From the NCBI RefSeq assembly GCF_006094435.1, contig NZ_CP034783.1, positions 3,747,001 to 3,811,000 on the forward strand: a stretch of DNA of 64,000 nucleotides. The letters run 5' to 3'. The notes below the pieces were generated by a model. That model did not search any database. It saw only the letters and a list, made by a program, of their open reading frames with translations, and was not told the DNA's origin. A program made the position numbers and the translations under genes. Positions within the stretch are counted from its first letter, which is position 1. The number at the start of each line of letters is the position of its first letter. The stretch comes from Pseudomonas sp. MPC6 (GTDB lineage Bacteria > Pseudomonadota > Gammaproteobacteria > Pseudomonadales > Pseudomonadaceae). Below, piece by piece: positions 45,311 through 54,690 of the stretch.

Positions 45311-45324
45311 TTGTCGCAGATCAA
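45311..45324. promoter_or_regulatory. FNR-type box for nnrS
   Basis: TTGTCGCAGATCAA; read on the minus strand TTGAT-N4-GACAA, with one strong half. Centred 103 bases before nnrS. Confidence 0.6.
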
Positions 45325-45399
45325 GTGTGCAAGGGGCGTGCCCCAGGTGCAGATCGACAGCCAGGCGCAGTTCCCTCGCCACAGGGTGATCCGCCTCAG

Positions 45400-45456
45400 G
45401 GTATAAATGACCATTACAGGGTTTTAAGTACCCTGATGCCCATGGTCTTTTTCACC
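45400..45456. promoter_or_regulatory. Three NorR enhancer sites (dnr promoter)
   Basis: Perfect GGT-N7-ACC sites at 45400-45412, 45420-45432 and 45444-45456. Offsets from the sigma-54 element are 97, 77 and 53, against 97, 78 and 53 at dnrN. Confidence 0.85.
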
Positions 45457-45496
45457 CTAATCCTTGACTACCCTAATAAACAAGGACTTGCGCCTA

Positions 45497-45512
45497 TGGC
45501 CCGGGTCTTGCT
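45497..45512 (+). promoter_or_regulatory. Sigma-54 promoter before 29-aa peptide and dnr
   Basis: TGGCCCGGGTCTTGCT matches TGGCACG-N4-TTGCW at all but one defined position. Transcription should begin near 45523, about 30 bases before the small gene. Confidence 0.85.
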
Positions 45513-45553
45513 CAAGCGTTTGCACATCAAAGAAACCTCCCCTTGGAGTCGTC

Positions 45554-45643
45554 ATGAAAAAAGTCATCCAGCCCTTGGCCTGGTTTGTGGTGTTGACCTC
45601 GGTCCTGGCGCTGGCCAGCGGCGTTTCCCTGGGCCTCGTCTGA
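45554..45643 (+). CDS. 29-aa single-span membrane peptide
   Basis: MKKVIQPLAWFVVLTSVLAL followed by ASGVSLGLV: two lysines, then one hydrophobic helix. GGAG lies 5 bases upstream. First frame after the sigma-54 promoter, 40 bases before dnr. The size resembles small subunits of terminal oxidases, so it may accompany a membrane complex. Not recognised; it could alternatively be a leader peptide. Confidence 0.55.
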   Translation: MKKVIQPLAWFVVLTSVLALASGVSLGLV

Positions 45644-45683
45644 CTTGATTGCCCTCCTCCTTCATTTCTCAGGATGAATTCCC

Positions 45684-46367
45684 ATGGTGCTTCACCGCGT
45701 CCATCACCAGATTCTGCGCAGTCATCATTTGTTCGAGCCGTTGAACGAAGAACAGCTGGATGAATTGATGAGTACCAGCCACTTGCTGAGCATCGACAAG
45801 GGCGAACCGCTGTTCCGCCAGGGTGAGCCGGCAGATTCGTTCTACTTCGTGATCGCCGGCGCGGTGAAGATCTACCGCCTGACGCCCGACGGGCAGGAGA
45901 AGGTGTTCGAGGTCATCGGCGATCGGCAAACCTTCGCCGAGGCGATGATGCTGATGGACACCCCCAATTATGTCGCCTCGGCCGAAGCGATCTGCCCCAC
46001 CCAGTTGTACCGGTTATCCAACAACACTTACATGCGCCTGCTGCAAAGCAACAGCCGACTGACCTTTGCGCTGCTGGGCAAGCTGTGTGTACGCCTGCAT
46101 CAGCGGGTCAACGAAATCGAAACCCTGTCCCTGAAAAACGCCACCCACCGGGTGGTGCGCTATCTGCTGACGCAGCTGGTGCGTCAGCAGACCGTTAACA
46201 GCCAGTTCGAACTGCCGATGGCCAAGCAGCTGATTGCCGGGCATCTGTCGATCCAGCCGGAAACCTTTTCGCGGATCATCCGCCGCCTGATCGATGAAAA
46301 CATCATCACCCAGGACGGCCGACAGATCGCCATTCTCGATCGTCTGCGCCTGGAACAGTTCGAGTGA
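45684..46367 (+). CDS. dnr: NO-responsive regulator Dnr
   Basis: 227-aa CRP/FNR-family activator of denitrification genes. Sensor fold with FRQGEPADSFYFVIAGAVKIYRL and RQTFAEAMMLMD, recognition helix IQPETFSRIIRRL. No N-terminal Cys cluster, consistent with heme-based NO sensing. It lies next to the nor genes as in P. aeruginosa. AGGA precedes ATG 45684. Upstream NorR and sigma-54 elements are unexpected for dnr. Confidence 0.94.
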   Translation: MVLHRVHHQILRSHHLFEPLNEEQLDELMSTSHLLSIDKGEPLFRQGEPADSFYFVIAGAVKIYRLTPDGQEKVFEVIGDRQTFAEAMMLMDTPNYVASAEAICPTQLYRLSNNTYMRLLQSNSRLTFALLGKLCVRLHQRVNEIETLSLKNATHRVVRYLLTQLVRQQTVNSQFELPMAKQLIAGHLSIQPETFSRIIRRLIDENIITQDGRQIAILDRLRLEQFE

Positions 46368-46372
46368 GTGAC

Positions 46373-46564
46373 ATGCCCGTCTGCCTGTATTGCCAACACG
46401 CCAACCCCTCTGGAGAAACCGAATGCCGCCGATGCGGCATGCCCCTGCCAGCCTTGGCCGGCCACGCCGCAGAACGCCGGCAGCGCCGGTTCATGTGGTT
46501 TTGCGTGGGCCTGACGCTCTTCTGCGTGGCGATGTTTTTCTGGTTGCCGCGCAGCACCGGCTGA
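46373..46564 (+). CDS. Small zinc-ribbon membrane protein
   Basis: 63 aa, MPVCLYCQHANPSGETECRR.... Two CxxC pairs (CLYC and CRRC) form a zinc ribbon, followed by a basic turn and a C-terminal membrane helix FMWFCVGLTLFCVAMFFWL. GTG at 46364 overlaps the dnr stop and could start it, but ATG 46373 is favoured. A similar small gene follows dnr in P. aeruginosa. Function unknown. Confidence 0.65.
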   Translation: MPVCLYCQHANPSGETECRRCGMPLPALAGHAAERRQRRFMWFCVGLTLFCVAMFFWLPRSTG

Positions 46565-46587
46565 TGCTGCGTTGCTCAAGCCGGGGC

Positions 46588-48429
46588 TCAAGGTTGGGTC
46601 AGCTGGCGGTACAACTGCGGCAACCGCAGGGGTAGCTGTTCCGGCTGGCGGATCAAGGTATAGCCATTGGCGCCGAACATGTACGGCAGGTAATCCCCGG
46701 CTTCGCGATCAATCGTGATGCAGAACGGTGTCAACCCCTGGCGCCGCGCTTCCAGCACCGCCTCACGGGTGTCCTCGACACCGTAGCGCCCCTCGTATAA
46801 ATCCAGATCGTTCGGTTTGCCATCGGTCAGCAGCAGCAACAGTTTGCTGCGGCGCTTGCTCTTGCCCAGCAGTTGCGCGGCCTGGCGTATGGCCGCGCCC
46901 ATGCGCGTGTAGTAACCCGGCTTGAGCCCCTGGATGCGACCGCGGGTGTTGTCGTCGTAACGCTGGGTGAAGGACTTGAGTTCCTGCATCCGTACCTGGT
47001 GGCGACGCAGCGAGGAAAACCCGTACAGGGCGAAATCATCACCCAGCACCGACAGGGTTTCGCCGAACAGCAGCAGCGTGTCACGGATCACATCGATCAC
47101 CCGATGTTCATCGTTCAGGTGCGCGTCGGTCGACATCGAGACGTCGGCCAGCAACAGGCACGCCAGGTCGCGGCGGGTCTGGCGCTGCTCCATGAACAGA
47201 CCGCGTTCGGCACACTGGCCATGCGCGCGCTCGACATGGAAATCCAGCCAGGCCTGCAGGTCCAGCTCCGAGCCCTGGGGTTGCTGGCGTAACCACTGGC
47301 GGTCATTGCGCAGATGCTCGAACTGGCGCCGCAAACGATGCGCCGAGGCCTTGAGCCGTGGCGGCAGCGGCTGTGCCTCACAGTCCCGGGGCACCATCAT
47401 TTGCAGGTTGACGAAGGCGTCCTGCATCTGCTGTTTGCGATAGTCCCATTCCGGCAACTTGATGCCCTCGCCCAGGGGAATGTCGTCGACATCCGCCGGC
47501 GGCAAATCCAGGTGCAGCTTGAGGCCGCCGCCCTTGCGCAGACGGGTGCGCGACAGGCTCAATTCGTCCAGGTCTTCGGCGACCCTGGCCGCGTCCGGGT
47601 TGTCGCTGTCGTCGGACCAGCGATCCAGGTCCACATGTTCGGTCCAGCTGAACAGGTTCTCCAGGCGCACGATCAACAACCCGCCGTCGCGGGTGCCTTC
47701 ATCGATGCGCTTGGCGCGTTTGCTTGCGCCTTTGTGCTCACCGGGCGGGGTCGTCAGCGATTCTTCCGACTCGTCACCGAGGTCGGCAGCCTGGGGGCTG
47801 GCGAGGTTTTGCGGCGGGTACAACCACAGCGGCAGCGGCCAGGCCGCCCGTTCGCTGCGGGGAAAGTGCTCGACACTGCCGGGCTCGCGCAACGCCTGGC
47901 ATAACGCCCGTTCCAGCGCGGCTTCGCCGGGGTTCAGCGTCGCCGGATCCGGGCGCAGTGGCAGATGGGCATCGACCAGGCGCTTGTAACGCGCTCGCAA
48001 CGCGGGATAACGCCGCAACAGCTGTTGCGTCCAGCGTTGATTGTCTTGCCCCCAGTGGCGCATGGGGCCGGACTGCGCCGCCAGCAAGGCGAGCCAGCGA
48101 TAGAGTTCCTCGTTCAGTGCCGCTTCGGGAAACACCGCAAGGCTCGACGGCAGCCGCAGGTTGGCCGCGTCGCACCACGCCAGTGGCACCTGCTTGCAGG
48201 TACCGGCGATCTGCTGCAATACGTTGCGCCGCAGCAGCAGCTCGCGGTCGCTGGCGGCTTCGACACCGATGCCATTGGCACCGCCCATGGCGCGAAACAA
48301 CACTGCCAGTGGACGTTGCCGGCTGGCCAGTTCGACCCGCGCTTCGGGGAAGTCCGGGCTGGCGCGCCGGGTGATGAAGCGATGCCAGACACTGCCGACC
48401 CACTCTTCCAGTTCGACGGTAAAGGCCAT
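46588..48429 (-). CDS. norD: Nitric oxide reductase activation protein NorD
   Basis: 613 aa. The C-terminal von Willebrand A domain (about 430-600) has the metal site DVSMSTD and LLLTDGKPND. With the MoxR ATPase NirQ it is thought to assemble or activate NorCB. Cytoplasmic. It is the third nor gene, 78 bases after norB. Confidence 0.92.
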   Translation of the reverse strand: MAFTVELEEWVGSVWHRFITRRASPDFPEARVELASRQRPLAVLFRAMGGANGIGVEAASDRELLLRRNVLQQIAGTCKQVPLAWCDAANLRLPSSLAVFPEAALNEELYRWLALLAAQSGPMRHWGQDNQRWTQQLLRRYPALRARYKRLVDAHLPLRPDPATLNPGEAALERALCQALREPGSVEHFPRSERAAWPLPLWLYPPQNLASPQAADLGDESEESLTTPPGEHKGASKRAKRIDEGTRDGGLLIVRLENLFSWTEHVDLDRWSDDSDNPDAARVAEDLDELSLSRTRLRKGGGLKLHLDLPPADVDDIPLGEGIKLPEWDYRKQQMQDAFVNLQMMVPRDCEAQPLPPRLKASAHRLRRQFEHLRNDRQWLRQQPQGSELDLQAWLDFHVERAHGQCAERGLFMEQRQTRRDLACLLLADVSMSTDAHLNDEHRVIDVIRDTLLLFGETLSVLGDDFALYGFSSLRRHQVRMQELKSFTQRYDDNTRGRIQGLKPGYYTRMGAAIRQAAQLLGKSKRRSKLLLLLTDGKPNDLDLYEGRYGVEDTREAVLEARRQGLTPFCITIDREAGDYLPYMFGANGYTLIRQPEQLPLRLPQLYRQLTQP

Positions 48430-48507
48430 GGTTCTTTTCCTCTGAAAACCAATGTAAAACGGCCCGCTGTACCAGCCGGGCCGCCCTCCTCTAAAGTGTT
48501 ACCTGAC

Positions 48508-49941
<1,434 letters not shown>

Positions 49942-50382
49942 TTAGCCCTCCTTGTTTGGCGGCCAGCCATTGGTGTTGATGTTCGAGGTCCATTTGAGGA
50001 ACTCGGCGATGTCATCCACCTCCTGGTCACTCAACTTGAACTGCGGCATCGCGCGCCGGCCCGGTACGCCCAGTGGCTGCATTTTCATCCAGGCATGCAG
50101 GAAGGGTTTGAAGCCCGCCTCGCCGCCGCGCCGCTTGTACACGTTGCCCAGCTCCGGCGCGAAGTAGGCGCCCTCGCCCAGCAGCGTGTGGCAGCCGATG
50201 CAATTGTTTTGCTCCCAGACCAACTTGCCGCGCTCGACTGATTCGGTTAATAGCGCCTCATTGCTGCGCTCTGGAAAGGTCTGTTCCGTGTGATAGGTCA
50301 AGGCCAGGAATATCAGGAAGAAGAACACGCTCCCCCCAAAATAGATGTTCCTGGCCATGCCTTTGGTGAAGGTCTCTGACAT
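49942..50382 (-). CDS. norC: Nitric oxide reductase cytochrome c subunit NorC
   Basis: 146 aa. N-terminal anchor at about 13-30, then a periplasmic cytochrome c with Cys61, Cys64 and His65 in CIGCHTLLGEG and a Met ligand near RRAMPQFKLS. It passes electrons to NorB. First of norCBD, with a perfect DNR box 65 bases upstream. Confidence 0.96.
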   Translation of the reverse strand: MSETFTKGMARNIYFGGSVFFFLIFLALTYHTEQTFPERSNEALLTESVERGKLVWEQNNCIGCHTLLGEGAYFAPELGNVYKRRGGEAGFKPFLHAWMKMQPLGVPGRRAMPQFKLSDQEVDDIAEFLKWTSNINTNGWPPNKEG

Positions 50383-50439
50383 GGTCGCTTCCTCTTTGCT
50401 TGGCGTGTCCATGATAGGAAGCGAGGGGTTGAAAACTGC

Positions 50440-50453
50440 TTGATGGCGATCAA
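50440..50453. promoter_or_regulatory. DNR box for norCBD
   Basis: TTGATGGCGATCAA, perfect TTGAT-N4-ATCAA, centred 64.5 bases before norC. Confidence 0.92.
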
Positions 50454-50507
50454 GAAAGGCAGATGGTTTTAGTCGGGTATAGATCGTATGGCTGACGAAG
50501 ATCCAAA

Positions 50508-50595
50508 GTGGGAGCGGGCTTGCTCGCGAAGGCGGTGTGTCAGCCAACATCAATGTCAACTGACACACCGCCTTCGCGAGCAAGCCCGCTCCCAC
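50508..50595. repeat. REPIN, GTGGGAGCGGGCTTGCTCGCG family
   Basis: Arms GTGGGAGCGGGCTTGCTCGC and inverted partner with inner stem GGCGGTGTGTCAG / CTGACACACCGCC. It separates norC from nirP. Confidence 0.92.
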
Positions 50596-50612
50596 ATTGG
50601 AAATGTATTTCT

Positions 50613-50870
50613 TCAGCGGAACTCCACCAGCGTCAGCCCTACAACGGTCGCCAGGGCCACCGCCCAGCTCAGCATCAACCGGCGCCACAGCCGCGGGGCG
50701 TGACGCATCTCCATGAAGCCGTCGGCGATCAGCCAGGCCTTGCCGACGGCCACCAGCAGGATGGCGATCGTCAATAGCCGGGTGCCCTCGGCACGCCCCA
50801 GCAGCACGGTGCACAGGCTTAACGCGGCCAACGCCGCCCAGCAGACGAGCAAAACCCTGGATACAGACAT
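50613..50870 (-). CDS. nirP: NirP/NorF-like membrane protein
   Basis: 85 aa, MSVSRVLLVCWAALAAL..., three hydrophobic segments, of the cytochrome oxidase subunit IV-like group. It follows nirO by 10 bases as in P. aeruginosa (nirQ-nirO-nirP-norCB). Thought to aid NorCB activity. Confidence 0.75.
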   Translation of the reverse strand: MSVSRVLLVCWAALAALSLCTVLLGRAEGTRLLTIAILLVAVGKAWLIADGFMEMRHAPRLWRRLMLSWAVALATVVGLTLVEFR

Positions 50871-50880
50871 GATCACCTCG

Positions 50881-51468
50881 TCAACTCAACACGTAGACCA
50901 GCGGAAACAGCACGACCCAGATCAGATCGACCATGTGCCAATACAACACCCCGGATTCAAAGCCGCTGCGGTTGTCGGCGTGGTACAAACCACGGCGGCA
51001 GCGCTCGGCCAGCCAGCCGAGGATGACCATGCCGAGCACTACGTGGAGAAAGTGGAACCCGGTGAGGATCCAGTAGAGGGTGAAAAAGGTGTTGTGCTCC
51101 ATGCCCAGCCCCGAGCCCAGCAAGTGGTGGTACTCGGTGAGCTTCAACAGCACATAGACACTGGCCGCGAGCAGCGCCGCCAGAAGGTAGACCGCGCCAT
51201 GACGGGATCGTGAGCGCCTGACCTGTTCCTGGGCCAGCGCGGCGAACAGTCCGCCGGTCAGCAGGCTCAGGGTCATCGCCAGGCCGGTAGAAGTGTCGAG
51301 CAACAGCCGGCTGTCACTGAACATCTGCGGCTTGAGGGCCTGGGTCACGGCGAACGCCAGGATCAGGATCGCGAACACCGACAACTCGGCCAGGATGAAG
51401 AACCACATCGCCAGATCGCCCGGCAAATGGCCCCGCTTAACCCCTGTGAGCTCAGCCGAAGTGGACAT
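50881..51468 (-). CDS. nirO: NirO/NorE-like cytochrome c oxidase subunit III family protein
   Basis: 195 aa, five hydrophobic segments. COX3-like motifs LAMWFFILAELSVFAIL, FFTLYWILTGFHFLHVVLGM and YWHMVDLIWVVLFPLVY. No known catalytic metal site. It overlaps nirQ by 17 bases and probably supports NO reductase. Confidence 0.9.
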   Translation of the reverse strand: MSTSAELTGVKRGHLPGDLAMWFFILAELSVFAILILAFAVTQALKPQMFSDSRLLLDTSTGLAMTLSLLTGGLFAALAQEQVRRSRSRHGAVYLLAALLAASVYVLLKLTEYHHLLGSGLGMEHNTFFTLYWILTGFHFLHVVLGMVILGWLAERCRRGLYHADNRSGFESGVLYWHMVDLIWVVLFPLVYVLS

Positions 51469-52255
51469 CGACCACGCCCATCAGCGCTGCCACGGTCAGC
51501 GGATCATCGCTCAGCGGCTCGGCCAGGCAGGCCATGCACGCTTCCCGCGGGCTCATGCCGGCGCCGATCATGCGCGCGGTAAAAATCAGCAGGCGGGTCG
51601 AGGCGACTTCCTCCAGATCGTGCTGGTCGAGCCGACGCAGCGCCTGGCCCAGCCTGACCACTTGCGCCGCCAGCGCGTTGTCCACCTGGGCCTCCCTGGC
51701 GACGATGCGCTCTTCATCGGCCACCGGCGGGTAGCCGAAGCGCATCGCCACGAAGCGTTGCCGGGTGCTGGGTTTCATGCCTTTGAGCAGGTTCTGGTAA
51801 CCGGGGTTGTACGACACCACCAGCATGAAAGAAGGCGGAGCCTTGAGCACTTCGCCGGTGCGTTCCAGAAACAGCTCGCGCCGATCGTCGGCCAGGGGAT
51901 GCAGGACGACCACGGTGTCCTGGCGCGCCTCGACCACTTCGTCCAGATAGCAAATGCCGCCTTCACGCACCGCGCGGGTCAAGGGTCCGTCCTGCCACCA
52001 GGTGCCCTGGGCGCCGATCAGATGGCGGCCGATCAGGTCGGCGGCGCTCAGGTCGTCGTGGCAGGCCACGGTATACAGCGGCAGTTGCAGCCGATGGGCC
52101 ATGTGCTGGACGAAGCGGGTCTTGCCGCACCCCGTCGGCCCTTTGATCAGCACCGGCATGCCGTGGCGCCAGGCTTGTTCGAACAGCGCCTCCTCATTAT
52201 TCAGTGGTTGATAGAAGGGTTCGATCGGATGTGCGCTAGACGGGATTCGGTCCAT
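51452..52255 (-). CDS. nirQ: MoxR-type ATPase NirQ (NorQ)
   Basis: 267-aa AAA+ ATPase. Walker A GPTGCGKT at residues 39-46, Walker B region ICYLDEVVEAR, sensor SYNPGYQNLL. Needed with NorD to make active NO reductase and, in cd1 denitrifiers, nitrite reductase. First of nirQOP, with a DNR box upstream shared with the nirS remnant. Confidence 0.94.
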   Translation of the reverse strand: MDRIPSSAHPIEPFYQPLNNEEALFEQAWRHGMPVLIKGPTGCGKTRFVQHMAHRLQLPLYTVACHDDLSAADLIGRHLIGAQGTWWQDGPLTRAVREGGICYLDEVVEARQDTVVVLHPLADDRRELFLERTGEVLKAPPSFMLVVSYNPGYQNLLKGMKPSTRQRFVAMRFGYPPVADEERIVAREAQVDNALAAQVVRLGQALRRLDQHDLEEVASTRLLIFTARMIGAGMSPREACMACLAEPLSDDPLTVAALMGVVDVHFG

Positions 52256-52336
52256 GGGCTGCCTGCTCCAAAAGCGGATTCAAGCCACACGCTACGGGCC
52301 CCTACGACAACCTGGCAAGGGGTGTGGCCGGCAAAC

Positions 52337-52350
52337 TTGATCGCCGTCAA
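52337..52350. promoter_or_regulatory. DNR box between nirQ and nirS remnant
   Basis: TTGATCGCCGTCAA (TTGAT-N4-GTCAA), 89 bases from nirQ and 110 from the nirS remnant start. Still intact although nirS has been lost. Confidence 0.88.
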
Positions 52351-52375
52351 GCGAGCATTGGCCCCTTGGGCATAG

Positions 52376-52609
<234 letters not shown>

Positions 52610-52633
52610 GCTCCATCAATGCAAGGAACCATC

Positions 52634-52951
52634 ATGAAAAATACACTGTTTTCACTGTTCGCCCTGACCGCTGCGCTGAGCGTGCAGCCGGCCATGGCTG
52701 CCGAGGACGGGCCGACGCTGTTCAAGAGCAAACCCTGCGCCGCCTGCCATACCATCGACACCAAGCTGGTGGGCCCCGCGCTCAAGGATGTCGCGGCCAA
52801 GAATGCGGGCGTGGCCGGAGCCGCGGACACCCTGGCAGGCCACATCAAGAACGGCACCTCCGGCAACTGGGGGCCGATGCCAATGCCCGCCAACCCCGTG
52901 ACGGATGAAGAAGCGAAAATTCTCGCGACCTGGGTACTGACGCTCAAATAA
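52634..52951 (+). CDS. nirM: Cytochrome c551 NirM
   Basis: 105 aa with a signal peptide ([20 protein letters not shown]) and mature cytochrome c551: heme site Cys35, Cys38, His39 (CAACH) and Met ligand in [12 protein letters not shown]. Periplasmic electron donor to NirS. It is intact while its partner is deleted; NosZ or other periplasmic reductases might use it. Confidence 0.93.
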   Translation: MKNTLFSLFALTAALSVQPAMAAEDGPTLFKSKPCAACHTIDTKLVGPALKDVAAKNAGVAGAADTLAGHIKNGTSGNWGPMPMPANPVTDEEAKILATWVLTLK

Positions 52952-52967
52952 CCACCTGGAGGGCGTC

Positions 52968-53157
52968 ATGAAGGTCTATCGACACGCTGTGATTGTGGCG
53001 GCCCTCCTCCTCATTTGCACCACCGCGGTTGCGACACCGGACGCCACGTGTCAGGCGCAACTCAAACACCTGCCGAGCCTGGACTGTGGCGCCTGCCATG
53101 GGCTGCACATGACCGGCGGGCTGGGCCCCGAGCTGACCCCCACGGCACTGGCACTGC
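52968..53157 (+). pseudogene. nirC: Truncated nirC (cytochrome c55X)
   Basis: Reads as NirC for about 63 residues: signal peptide, then CQAQLKHLPSLDCGACHGLH (heme site CGACH) and GGLGPELTPTAL. Beyond 53157 the sequence belongs to nirF in another frame, so the last NirC residues are missing. Confidence 0.82.
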
Positions 53158-53575
53158 AGTCATCCCGGTCGCCGGCCAACCGGTGTTCGTCACGTCGCGG
53201 CGCGGTGGTCGCTATGTCCCCTCGCCAACAGGAGCATCCCTGCATGTCAGTGTGGTCTAGCGCGGCCACGTCAATTCACGGTATGCCTGGACCGATGTGT
53301 TCTTCGGCCCCGACAACGATGCGATCCACCTGATTGACAAACAGACCCTGGAAATCGCCCGCACCCTGCGTCCGATGCCCGGCAAGACCGCCGCCCATGT
53401 CGAGTTCACCCGCGATGGCCGCTACCTGCTGCTGAGCATCTGGGTCACCGACGGCGCGCTGATCGTGTACGACAGCAATACCCTCAAGGAGATCAAACGC
53501 ATTCCGATGAACAAGCCGTCGGGCAAGTACAACGTGGGCAACAAGATTGAGTTTGTCGAGGGGATGTCGCATTAA
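53158..53575 (+). pseudogene. nirF: Decayed nirF 3' fragment
   Basis: VIPVAGQPVFVTSRRGGRY is read just after the nirC break, followed by an in-frame stop near 53258. The frame later regains AWTDVFFGPDNDAIHLIDKQ, GKTAAHVEFTRDGRYLLLS and MNKPSGKYNVGNKIEFVEG, the typical end of NirF (heme d1 synthesis). About two thirds of NirF are gone, as are nirD, L, G, H, J, E and N. Confidence 0.82.
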
Positions 53576-53608
53576 GCCTTGGCACACTATTCGTGTACAC
53601 CCCGATTA

Positions 53609-53814
53609 CCTGTAGGAGCCCGGCTTGCCGGCGAAGACGGTCTGATATACGGCATGGATGTTGGCTGACACGCCGCCTTCGCTGGCAAGCCAGCTCCTGC
53701 AGGGTTGCAGGTCGAGCACACTATTCGTGTACGCCCCGATTAACTGTAGGAGCCGGCTTGCCGGCGAAAGCGGTCTGATAGTCGACATTGATGTTGGCTG
53801 ACACGCCGCCTGCG
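53609..53814. repeat. REPIN and partial second copy, 135-bp period
   Basis: GGCACACTATTCGTGTAC (53581) and GCACACTATTCGTGTACG (53717) each precede a TGTAGGAGCC-type REP. The first has both arms, and the second ends after its inner half at GCCGCCTGCG. It sits where the rest of the nir cluster would be expected. Confidence 0.88.
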
Positions 53815-53818
53815 ATGC

Positions 53819-54562
53819 TCAGCTCAAGGTGTAGCCATTGTCGACCTTCCAGTCCTGGCCATAGACACCCCGGGCGCCTTGCGACAGCTGGAAGACAATC
53901 ACATTGGCCACCGCCGATGCATCGAGGAAATGCCCGGGCAGCAGACGTTTGCCGAGAGTGTCGGCGACGTCGTCGAGCTCCCTTTCACTCAACCCCAGGT
54001 GGTCCCACATCGAGGTGGCGGTGGGTCCCGGGGAGACCAGATTGATGCGCACGTCATACCGCGCGAACTCCACCGCCAGGGTGCGCGCTTGCGCCGCCAG
54101 GGCGGCCTTGCCGGCAATGTAGGCCGCCAGGCCGGGAAAGCTCGAACCCGTGAGGAAACTACTGACAAACACCACCGAAGCCGGGCTCGCCAGTTCACCG
54201 CGTAACGCCGCCAGGGTGTTCAACGCCCCGGCACCGTTGACCGCCCACTGGCGCTGAAAGGACGACATGTCCAGGCTGTCGGCCATTTCCGCAATGCCCG
54301 CGCAGGGCACCAGCCAGGCCACCGGGCCCAGTACCGCGGCTCGCCGCGCCAACTGCTGCAGGTCGTCCTGGCAGGTGACGTCCCCGGCGCACCGTTGCAG
54401 TCGCTCACCGTGTATCTCTTTCAAGGCCGGCAATTCACCAGCGGTACGCGACATTGCCAACACCTTGGCGCCACGGGCCAACAGCGCGGCGCACAACGCC
54501 AGGCCAATCCCGGAACTGGCGCCGGTGATCACCGCCAGACGATCCTGAAACTCGGTTTGCAT
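53819..54562 (-). CDS. Short-chain dehydrogenase/reductase
   Basis: 247 aa. NAD(P)-binding VITGASSGIGLAL, NGAG at the NNAG position, and the catalytic Ser, YxxxK (SSFLTGSSFPGLAAYIAGKAAL). Start ATG 54562 follows AGGAG at proper spacing. Substrate unknown. An FNR-like box 88 bases upstream suggests anaerobic or NO-linked expression between the nir scar and nos. Confidence 0.85.
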   Translation of the reverse strand: MQTEFQDRLAVITGASSGIGLALCAALLARGAKVLAMSRTAGELPALKEIHGERLQRCAGDVTCQDDLQQLARRAAVLGPVAWLVPCAGIAEMADSLDMSSFQRQWAVNGAGALNTLAALRGELASPASVVFVSSFLTGSSFPGLAAYIAGKAALAAQARTLAVEFARYDVRINLVSPGPTATSMWDHLGLSERELDDVADTLGKRLLPGHFLDASAVANVIVFQLSQGARGVYGQDWKVDNGYTLS

Positions 54563-54643
54563 CATGTTCTCCTGGGCATCGCTGATGCCAAGCACTGGGG
54601 ACGTAGCCAGCCTCTATCTTTGAACAAGTGCAGCAATATCGAC

Positions 54644-54657
54644 TTGACGGCGATCAG
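54644..54657. promoter_or_regulatory. DNR-like box before the dehydrogenase gene
   Basis: TTGACGGCGATCAG (TTGAC-N4-ATCAG), two deviations from the symmetric consensus. Confidence 0.55.
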
Positions 54658-54690
54658 ATTTTCACCAGGGAAACCGGGCGATGCAGCGGG

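Larger units (their letters stand above)
45215..45553. promoter_or_regulatory. Divergent nnrS / dnr control region
   Basis: 339 bases without a long gene. It holds an FNR-type box at 45311-45324, a TTGAT half-box (minus strand) near 45295-45305, three NorR sites at 45400-45456 and a sigma-54 element at 45497-45512. Confidence 0.8.

Noticed and set aside
45311..45324. FNR-type box as the main dnr promoter element
   Set aside because: It is about 240 bases from the first downstream gene and better placed for nnrS; the NorR/sigma-54 set is closer to dnr.
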